The position numbers and the translations under genes were made by a program. A stretch of 9,206 bases of DNA from Candidatus Aminicenantota bacterium (GTDB lineage: Bacteria; Acidobacteriota; Aminicenantia; Aminicenantales; Aminicenantaceae): the NCBI GenBank assembly GCA_013139435.1, contig WTAW01000373.1:1-9206 (forward strand). Direction: 5' to 3'. How positions within the stretch are numbered: position 1 is the first letter of the stretch; the number at the start of each line of letters is the position of its first letter. Positions 1 to 5,848 of this stretch are shown piece after piece. The notes under the pieces are model-generated. The model had not been told where the DNA came from. It worked only from the letters and a program-made list of their open reading frames with translations, and made no database searches.

Positions 1-1
1 G

Positions 2-31
2 TTGACAGGGGAAAAACAAAAAAAGTAAAAT
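2..31 (+). promoter_or_regulatory. Candidate sigma-70-type promoter for the phosphatidyltransferase-HAD pair
   Basis: A perfect TTGACA hexamer at 2-7 is followed after 18 bases by TAAAAT at 26-31, which matches five of six bases of the -10 consensus. The spacer is A-rich. A transcript would begin near 38-40 and leave a leader of about 35 bases before the ATG at 76. Both boxes lie upstream of the only nearby + strand gene, which supports the call. Caution: the region is A-rich, so a chance match is possible, and the same bases hold a GACAGGGG / GGGGGACAG pair that could belong to a small repeat. Confidence 0.4.
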
Positions 32-75
32 GGGGGACAGAACTTAAAAGGACTTCATAAATTTTCTTCAAAAGT

Positions 76-669
76 ATGGACTCGAAACACGCCTCCAATG
101 GATTTCAGAGCAATCCACGCGGGTATATTCTGATCCAATCCCTCACATTGGTGAGAATTCCGCTCTCTGTTATATTTTTGATCGTCCTTTCTGCCTGTAA
201 AGAATCCACTCTGACGCTTATCATAGGACTCTGCTTGCTTTTACTCATCGAAACGACAGACGCCATAGACGGCCATATCGCCCGCCATTTCAACCTTGCC
301 TCTGAATATGGAGCGACGCTTGACCCGTATGCCGACAGCATCTCACGTTTGATCATCTATTCGACCCTGGGATCAAAAAACCTGGTATTCCTGTTGGTCC
401 CATTGACTATGGCTTTACGCGATATTACCGTCGCATACGCCAGAATCCTCCTCGCAAAAAAGAACCGATCTGTCTCCGCACGGATCAGCGGAAAGATAAA
501 AGCAATCGTTCAAGCGATTGGTTCCTTCCTTGCGATCTTGGGCCCTTTCTACTGGGATCGCATCGGCAACTGGAGCTTCTATGCTTTGTCATGGATCATC
601 ATCACTGTGACTCTCCTGTCTTCCATTGAATATGTGAGAGACGCATTTCGCGCGATCAAAAACAAATAA
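76..669 (+). CDS. CDP-alcohol phosphatidyltransferase, PgsA-like (probable phosphatidylglycerophosphate synthase)
   Basis: This integral membrane enzyme should transfer a phosphatidyl group from CDP-diacylglycerol to an alcohol, releasing CMP at the inner membrane. The family signature D-x2-D-G-x2-A-R-x8-G-x3-D-x3-D is complete: D62, D65, G66, A69, R70, G79, D83 and D87; the aspartates bind the metal ions. Several hydrophobic segments are visible, roughly at 20-60, 92-112, 146-160 and 168-183. The SLTLVRIPL stretch at 22-30 and the RDI...SGKIKAIVQAIG stretch (115-149) resemble PgsA, so glycerol 3-phosphate is the likeliest acceptor. Inositol-phosphate or other alcohol acceptors cannot be excluded. 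At 197 residues the size is normal for the family. ATG 76 is the first usual start after the in-frame stop at 58-60. It has no good ribosome-binding site: AAAAGGA at 46-52 lies 23 bases away. The HAD gene follows after 7 bases. Confidence 0.9.
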   Translation: MDSKHASNGFQSNPRGYILIQSLTLVRIPLSVIFLIVLSACKESTLTLIIGLCLLLLIETTDAIDGHIARHFNLASEYGATLDPYADSISRLIIYSTLGSKNLVFLLVPLTMALRDITVAYARILLAKKNRSVSARISGKIKAIVQAIGSFLAILGPFYWDRIGNWSFYALSWIIITVTLLSSIEYVRDAFRAIKNK

Positions 670-676
670 ACCCATC

Positions 677-1474
677 ATGTTTACGTTCGATCGATCACTG
701 AAGAATAAGCACGTGGTGTTCATGGATCTGGATGGAACAGTCTATTTAGGTGAAAAACTCATAACGGGAGCTGACCTGTTCTTGGATTATTTGAAAGAGA
801 ACGGGATCCACCACTATTTTTTGTCTAACAATTCCTCGCGCTCCAAGGCGGCCTATGTGAATAAATTGTCCCGGTTGGGAATTCAAACTGATGTGGATCA
901 TATTTTGCTATCTACGGATGGTGTCATCGAATTTCTGCTCGGTCAAGGTATTAAAGACGTGTACGTCGTGGGGACTCAGTCCATGAAAGATATGTTCCAG
1001 GAGGCTGGTATCCAAGTGACCTCTTCAAATCCTGTATATGTTGTCCTGGGATATGACACGGAGCTTACATACGAAAAACTACGCGCATCTGCCCTTTTTC
1101 TCCAAAACAATGTCCCCCTGATCGCCACACATCCCGATCTCGTCTGCCCGACTCCGGAAGGGCCGGTCCCGGATGTGGGCGCCATGCTGGCTCTGTTTGA
1201 CAAAGCAACAGGAGTGAAACCAGAAAGAATTTTTGGGAAACCCAACCCAGAAATGATCACGCACGTGTTCAAAAGGCATAATGTGGGCCCTGAAGACGCA
1301 GTGATGATCGGCGACCGAATTTACACAGATATGGAACTGGCAAATCGTGTTCCATGTGACTTTATTCTGGTGTTGAGCGGAGAGGCCAAAAGATCGGACT
1401 TACAGAACCTGTCTTATGCTCCCGCTCTTGTTGTCAACACGATCGGAGAGATCATTCCTCAAGCAGATCCTTAG
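677..1474 (+). CDS. HAD-superfamily class IIA phosphatase (NagD / phosphoglycolate / glycerol-3-phosphate phosphatase type)
   Basis: This is probably a cytosolic Mg-dependent phosphatase of a small phosphorylated metabolite. All four HAD motifs are present: DLDGT (nucleophile D17, acid/base D19), SNN at 50-52 (motif II), K188 in FGKPNP (motif III) and GDRIYTD (212-218; D213 and D218, motif IV). The cap lies between motifs II and III. It carries the class IIA stretch ATHPDLVCPTPEG (150-162) followed by PDVGAM, as in NagD, Pho13 and phosphoglycolate phosphatases. The length of 265 residues is typical. The class does not fix the substrate; candidates include glycerol 3-phosphate, 2-phosphoglycolate and nucleotide monophosphates. 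The gene starts 7 bases after the phosphatidyltransferase with no clear Shine-Dalgarno sequence, which suggests coupled translation. A shared role in glycerophosphate or phospholipid metabolism is inference. Its last 23 bases overlap the end of fabD on the other strand. Confidence 0.92.
   Translation: MFTFDRSLKNKHVVFMDLDGTVYLGEKLITGADLFLDYLKENGIHHYFLSNNSSRSKAAYVNKLSRLGIQTDVDHILLSTDGVIEFLLGQGIKDVYVVGTQSMKDMFQEAGIQVTSSNPVYVVLGYDTELTYEKLRASALFLQNNVPLIATHPDLVCPTPEGPVPDVGAMLALFDKATGVKPERIFGKPNPEMITHVFKRHNVGPEDAVMIGDRIYTDMELANRVPCDFILVLSGEAKRSDLQNLSYAPALVVNTIGEIIPQADP
1452..1474. other. Tail-to-tail overlap of two convergent genes
   Basis: The HAD gene ends with TAG at 1472-1474, and fabD on the opposite strand ends with TGA read at 1454-1452. 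The two coding regions therefore share 23 bases. No hairpin followed by a T tract is visible on either strand nearby, so both transcripts probably run into the opposing gene and have complementary 3' ends. Confidence 0.9.
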
Positions 1475-2378
1475 CTTTCGCAAGGGAATCCGGATTGTGG
1501 ATGCTGAGAACCTTGGGAGGGCTAGACCACTCTCTGCCAATTCTTTTCAGGAGTCCTGACAGGACCTTTCCGGAGCCCAACTCCACAAAACAATCAATAT
1601 CTTTGTTCTCCAAGAGCTGCATGGATCTATACCAGAGCACAGGACGAGTGACTTGTCTCTTAAGAGCATCTCTGGCATCCCTGCCTTTATGAATAACCTT
1701 TGCATCGACATTGGTGATGATGGGATAAACGCTATCGCGAAATTGCACGCTTTCAAGATCATGGGAGAGCCTCTCTTCCGCACTCTTCATTAACTGACAG
1801 TGGAAGGGTGCACTTACCGGCAAGAGCACCGAGCGGGGCGGATCGATCACATCCAGAGCTTCCTTGACAGCTTCGGCATGGCCAGCAATGACGATCTGTT
1901 CTTTGCTATTCCAATTGGCCACTTCCACTATCCCCCTCCTGACTTTGCCCAACGCACCTGAGACACTGTCAAAATTAGACCCCAGTATAGCTGCCATCGC
2001 ACCGACGCCGACAGGAACGGCCTCCTGCATGTACTGGCCTCTTTTATGTACTAATACGACCGCATCCTCAAATGTCAATGACCCGGAAGCCACTAGCGCA
2101 GAGTATTCCCCGAGGCTATGTCCTGCAGCAATGGCCGGTTCTTTATCCAGAAGCGAATCAACAATGGTACTGACAACGAGAAGAGCCGGCTGTGTATTCT
2201 GAGTCAACTTAAGTTCATCTTCTGGCCCTTCAAAACATATGCGGGACAGTTCAAAATCCAGAGCTTGGTCTGCTCGGCAAAAAAGATCACGGGCCAGTTC
2301 GAATTCTTGGTAGAACTCTTTGCCCATACCCACTTCTTGAGATCCCTGTCCTGGAAACAGAAAAACCAATTTTTTCAC
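1452..2378 (-). CDS. fabD: Malonyl-CoA:acyl-carrier-protein transacylase (FabD)
   Basis: FabD moves malonyl from CoA to acyl carrier protein, supplying the extender unit for type II fatty-acid synthesis in the cytosol. The hallmarks are clear. FPGQGSQ lies at 8-14 (oxyanion-hole glutamine Q11). GHSLGE at 86-91 carries nucleophile S88. R113 in HKRGQYMQEAVP corresponds to the malonyl-binding arginine R117 of E. coli. H193 in SAPFHCQLM is the catalytic histidine, and a late GSGKVLSGLLKR block is present. The 308 residues match the usual 300-315. The GTG start at 2378 is supported by GGAGGG just upstream and by the MKKLVFLFPGQGS N-terminus, where family members start. The gene lies 19 bases behind the SurA-like gene and is the last of the - strand cluster. 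No fabH, fabG or acpP is adjacent, unlike the common fab cluster, although other fab genes may lie elsewhere. Confidence 0.97.
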   Translation of the reverse strand: MKKLVFLFPGQGSQEVGMGKEFYQEFELARDLFCRADQALDFELSRICFEGPEDELKLTQNTQPALLVVSTIVDSLLDKEPAIAAGHSLGEYSALVASGSLTFEDAVVLVHKRGQYMQEAVPVGVGAMAAILGSNFDSVSGALGKVRRGIVEVANWNSKEQIVIAGHAEAVKEALDVIDPPRSVLLPVSAPFHCQLMKSAEERLSHDLESVQFRDSVYPIITNVDAKVIHKGRDARDALKRQVTRPVLWYRSMQLLENKDIDCFVELGSGKVLSGLLKRIGREWSSPPKVLSIHNPDSLAKAKDLLEE

Positions 2379-2381
2379 ATG

Positions 2382-2387
2382 CCCTCC
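2382..2387 (-). promoter_or_regulatory. Ribosome-binding site of fabD
   Basis: Read on the - strand, GGAGGG ends three bases before the GTG at 2378-2376. The spacing is a little short, but the motif is strong and decides the GTG start. It lies in the 19-base gap after the SurA-like stop codon. Confidence 0.7.
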
Positions 2388-2397
2388 ATTCTAGGAT

Positions 2398-3081
2398 TTA
2401 AACAGTTAGGTTGATTTGGATGTCCGATTTTTCCCTTAGATTTCGAAGCCACTCCTCGACCTGTTCCTCGCTTTTCTCTTTTCTTAAAACAGTTTCAATC
2501 TCATCAAAAATATCGAGCATCGATTTTACTTCCAACCCTTGGGCTTCTTGATCAGGGACATATCTCGTTTCATAGTAGTCTTGGATCTCCTCCAGAGTCA
2601 CAAGAACAGCACGATCAAACCTAGAGGATAGAATCCTGTTGAAGAGTATTCGCTCAAATACATAGGGCCCTAAATCATTTCTTTCCATACCAAAATGTTC
2701 CAGTTCCTCTCGGAATTTATCGTTCCCCATTTCCTCAGAAACGCTGTCGAGAAAAGCATTCATTTCCGGCTGATTGACTGAGGCGTCACTGCCGGTCACC
2801 TGGATGGCCAACTTCTGATCGATCAGTTTTTGGAGAACTTGTTCAATCGTATCATCCGCGGAGAATTCTTGTCCTCTTTCATACAAGCCGAAAGTCTGGG
2901 CAACTCTGACGTCAGTCAACGTTATCAACTGTCCGTTTACAAGAGCTAGGATGCGATCAACCGTCTCGTCCTGCCCGAATCCAGAGTTTAGGGAAACAAT
3001 CCCAACCATAGCAACAAAGATAATGCCCATTTGCAGGATTCCAATGTGTCGTCGAATCAGACGTTTCCGTTTAAAAAACAT
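2398..3081 (-). CDS. SurA-like periplasmic chaperone lacking a parvulin (PPIase) domain
   Basis: This is a probable periplasmic chaperone for outer-membrane proteins. A basic N-terminus (KRKRLIRR, 4-11) and a hydrophobic run at about 13-31 form a signal peptide or anchor, with possible cleavage near G36/Q37. The VDRILALVNGQLITLTDV stretch (41-58) and LQKLIDQKLAIQ further on match the start and long helix of the SurA N-terminal domain. The C-terminus (EEWLRNLREKSDIQI) resembles the SurA segment that packs back onto the N-domain. No parvulin domain lies between: the protein has 227 residues against about 430 for E. coli SurA with its two parvulin modules. It should therefore bind clients without prolyl isomerase activity. 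The ATG at 3081 lies inside the end of the Omp85 gene (11-base overlap) and lacks a strong ribosome-binding site, which implies translational coupling. The SurA_N assignment is by eye; exact function and partner are inferred. Confidence 0.78.
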   Translation of the reverse strand: MFFKRKRLIRRHIGILQMGIIFVAMVGIVSLNSGFGQDETVDRILALVNGQLITLTDVRVAQTFGLYERGQEFSADDTIEQVLQKLIDQKLAIQVTGSDASVNQPEMNAFLDSVSEEMGNDKFREELEHFGMERNDLGPYVFERILFNRILSSRFDRAVLVTLEEIQDYYETRYVPDQEAQGLEVKSMLDIFDEIETVLRKEKSEEQVEEWLRNLREKSDIQINLTV

Positions 3082-5848
3082 TGCCTATAGTGATAAGCCC
3101 TAAGATATCATCCTCACCCTGAGTGGCGTCTATATACCAGGCCACTTCCAATCGGATCGGGCCCAATGGTGTTCTGTACCGTAGTCCGAGGCCCAGCGCA
3201 TTCTGCAGCGACGCAAAGTCGACATCTCCTCTTAATGCCCAAACATTTCCCACATCATAAAAAAATGCTCCATAGAGATCCTTGAACGCTGAGAGCAGAG
3301 GAAAGGTCATCTCAAAATTGAATAATAAAAGTGCTTTTCCTCCGGTGGGTTGCCCTGATACGGGATCCTTAGGGCCGAGCTCATCGAACCTTGTCCCTCG
3401 AAAGGAATTGCTCCCCCCTGCAAAAAACCTCTCATGGATGGGCATTTTCCCTCTACCCAGACCTAACCGGAACGTCCCACTAAAGGTCCATTCAGGATAA
3501 ATGGGAAAATAATGTTGATATTTGGTGAATAGCTTAAGAAAATTCGATTCTGCATTTAGCAGCGGATAGGCCCACTCAAGGGCTGCACTCAAAAAATACC
3601 CTCTCTGTACATTAAAGGGATCGTTTCTTCTGTCCAGGATAAAACTTTCCGCGATCGACGTTTTTGAGTAGGGGAAATATTGACGGTCGATCTCTGACTC
3701 CAATACATACAGTTCTGTCAGGATCGTTTTTTCATACCCCAATGTCGTCAATAAGTTCATGTTCTTCTCAGCAGAAACGATCTTGATCACACCGAGATGG
3801 ATACCTTGACGGTTATAGCTGAAGCTCTTCCTCTCCTCCTGCTCTATCCAGGCGTTGATATACGTCGCGAGGGGAAGATTAAAGAAAAAATATGGCTGCT
3901 CCCAGGAAAATACGATCCGCTTTTCTCTCGTACTGACCTGGCCGAAGATACTGAACTGAGCGGCAATCCCAAGGATGTTGTTGCGGGTGAATTCAGCGGT
4001 ACCCCGAGGTCTTATCTCATTATTCCAAACAGCAAACGTCTGAGGATCACTCTTCGTCTCCAAGCCGATTCCCAAACTGGCATAATTCCTGCTCCCCTCT
4101 CGGACACGGATGAGCAAATTCACTCTCTGGGGCGAAAGCGGGATCTCTTCTATCCTCACCTCTGAAAATATTCCCAGGTTGGCCAGTCGTCTCTCTGTTT
4201 CTCTAATCTGATCGTAACGGGCAAGCCCATTTTCATTGACCTGGACCTCGCGGAGAATGGTGCCGATCTTGGTGGCTTTATGTCCTGTGACGATTATCCT
4301 CTCGATCGCGACTTCTTCTCCTTCATTGACAGAGAAGTTGAGGTTGAATTTGTTTTCGCTGATCTCCTGGATCTGTGCACTGATCTCTGTCCCTCTGAAC
4401 GCATTGTTCATGTAAAAATTCTCCAGCCTTCCTAAATCCCGCTGAATGTCTGGCTGGAAAAAAGGACCGCCCTCATAAGCACTGATCTGTTGGAGAAGGG
4501 ACTCCCTTCCAAATGCCTGGAGGCCTTTTATTGTGATCTCACTGATGGTCTGTTGTTTTCCCTCTTCCACATAAAAAATTGGCCTGACTTTGTTCTCGAT
4601 CCTTTCAAAAACCAAATCCACTTTGGTGTCGGGAAATCCCCGGGTTTTATAGAGAAATTCGATCTCTCTTGGTAGCTCAAAAAGCTGCGCTCCGTCAATT
4701 TTGCTGAGTAACGGTATATTCGTACGGATGAGAAACTCGTCTTTTATTTGAGTGGGCGTGAAATAAGCAAGCCCTTCGAATGTCATATCCCTGATTTTAT
4801 ACTTCTCGCCGGGTGATACGTCATAAACAACCATAAAATCATTGGCCGAGGTCTCGATGCGAGAATCAACGGTGACAAAAATGTATCCCTTCTGCCTCAA
4901 GTATCCCACGATCTTGGCCTCTCCCTCAGAAAGTCCCCACTCTTCAAATATGTTGGCTTCCCATATGGGTTTCAGAAGGCTGAGAGGGACATTAGCTCCT
5001 TGGATGACAATCGTGATCTTCTCACGTGGGATGACTTCCAGGACAAGGTTGACAAGTCCTTTTTCCATATCAAAATTCCGCTCTTTGATCTTAATCTCAG
5101 CACGCCCAAAATCTTCGGAGGCATACAATGCCTTGAGTCTGGCAATATCCTCTTCCAGTACAGAAGGGACGAATGTCCCGCCCTCCTCGGTCTTCATTTC
5201 TCTACGCAATTGAGACTCTGGAAGGTTGATCTCCCCAATAAATACAAGATTTTTGACAATAAACCTTTTGGATATCCCCACATCGAAGAGGACATCGACC
5301 TCAGATGTATCAGGTACGCTGCTCACTGATGGCGTAACCGGAGTATCGAAATAGCCATCCTCTCTCAATTGCTGTTGTAATTCTTCGACCGCCCTCTCCA
5401 GTCTGCTCTTAGAAAAGGCGCTGCCCTCACTCAAAGCGGACAATCTGCTCTTAAGCTTACTTCTGGGGACTTTATTACTTCCTGTAATATTGATATGTCG
5501 TGTGTATAATCGACTCGTCAAAAGAAATGTAAGCTCGACATTGTCTTGACCCGCTTTAACCACGGAGATATCTGAAAAAAGCTCCGTTCTGTATATTCTT
5601 TTGATGCTGTCGTTGATCTCCTTGAGAGAAAAGGGGTCTCCAGGTTTGATCGTTATCAATTCATCGACAGTCCCCTCGCTCGGTTGTCCATCTATAGAAA
5701 CAGCGATCTTGCTCACTGTGAGCAGTTCTTTTTTTGTGAGAGGATAAGACATCGGAGCAAGCAGAGTCAGGCAAAACAGCAGGAACGAGATACCGACAGT
5801 GAGCAACTTCCTGCTGGTGCGCTCAGAATCTTTTATGAATCTTGACAT
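3071..5848 (-). CDS. bamA: Omp85-family outer-membrane assembly protein, BamA-like, with seven POTRA repeats
   Basis: This protein should insert beta-barrel proteins into the outer membrane. A signal peptide is visible (hydrophobic 15-33). Seven POTRA-like repeats follow, at roughly 43-112, 113-191, 192-274, 275-347, 348-430, 431-510 and 511-585. Each has a beta strand, two helices and a pair of strands; most end in a V-x-E-G or equivalent turn. The barrel spans about 588-925. Omp85 marks include LDRRNDPF (738-745), the loop-6 motif FRGT (816-819) within GGSNSFRGTRF, and LGLRYRTPLGPIRLE near the end. The last residues, TIGNVF, end in Phe and match the IG-x2-aromatic end of BamA, the expected beta-signal. 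E. coli BamA has five POTRAs and about 810 residues; TamA has three. The ATG at 5848 has a good ribosome-binding site and overlaps tamB by 26 bases. Adjacency to tamB means a TamA-like role is possible; BamA or a combined role is favoured. Confidence 0.9.
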   Translation of the reverse strand: MSRFIKDSERTSRKLLTVGISFLLFCLTLLAPMSYPLTKKELLTVSKIAVSIDGQPSEGTVDELITIKPGDPFSLKEINDSIKRIYRTELFSDISVVKAGQDNVELTFLLTSRLYTRHINITGSNKVPRSKLKSRLSALSEGSAFSKSRLERAVEELQQQLREDGYFDTPVTPSVSSVPDTSEVDVLFDVGISKRFIVKNLVFIGEINLPESQLRREMKTEEGGTFVPSVLEEDIARLKALYASEDFGRAEIKIKERNFDMEKGLVNLVLEVIPREKITIVIQGANVPLSLLKPIWEANIFEEWGLSEGEAKIVGYLRQKGYIFVTVDSRIETSANDFMVVYDVSPGEKYKIRDMTFEGLAYFTPTQIKDEFLIRTNIPLLSKIDGAQLFELPREIEFLYKTRGFPDTKVDLVFERIENKVRPIFYVEEGKQQTISEITIKGLQAFGRESLLQQISAYEGGPFFQPDIQRDLGRLENFYMNNAFRGTEISAQIQEISENKFNLNFSVNEGEEVAIERIIVTGHKATKIGTILREVQVNENGLARYDQIRETERRLANLGIFSEVRIEEIPLSPQRVNLLIRVREGSRNYASLGIGLETKSDPQTFAVWNNEIRPRGTAEFTRNNILGIAAQFSIFGQVSTREKRIVFSWEQPYFFFNLPLATYINAWIEQEERKSFSYNRQGIHLGVIKIVSAEKNMNLLTTLGYEKTILTELYVLESEIDRQYFPYSKTSIAESFILDRRNDPFNVQRGYFLSAALEWAYPLLNAESNFLKLFTKYQHYFPIYPEWTFSGTFRLGLGRGKMPIHERFFAGGSNSFRGTRFDELGPKDPVSGQPTGGKALLLFNFEMTFPLLSAFKDLYGAFFYDVGNVWALRGDVDFASLQNALGLGLRYRTPLGPIRLEVAWYIDATQGEDDILGLITIGNVF

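Noticed and set aside
61..75. Possible ATT start codon at 61 for the phosphatidyltransferase, 8 bases after AAAAGGA
   Set aside because: The spacing is ideal, but ATT starts are very rare, and ATG 76 already lies before the first conserved segment of the protein.
1487..1496. Perfect 10-base palindrome AATCCGGATT near the convergent gene ends, considered as a terminator
   Set aside because: It has no loop, is very short and has no T tract on either strand. It is coding sequence of fabD.
2375..2389. Five-codon frame ATG-GAG-GGC-ATG-TGA overlapping the fabD start on the - strand
   Set aside because: Its bases are the Shine-Dalgarno sequence and the start region of fabD. It is too short to support as a leader peptide without expression data.
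3797..4165. 122-codon open frame on the + strand
   Set aside because: It lies wholly antisense inside the well-supported barrel region of the Omp85 gene, has no ribosome-binding site or family resemblance, and is explained by the codon pattern of the opposite strand.
4842..5329. Two overlapping + strand open frames of 123 and 109 codons
   Set aside because: Both are antisense to the POTRA-coding part of the Omp85 gene and lack any recognisable domain or start signal.
5771..5773. Cys26 in the signal region of the Omp85 protein, considered as a lipobox cysteine
   Set aside because: The preceding residues are LLF, which does not fit the lipobox pattern of a small residue before Cys. An integral barrel protein is not expected to be a lipoprotein.
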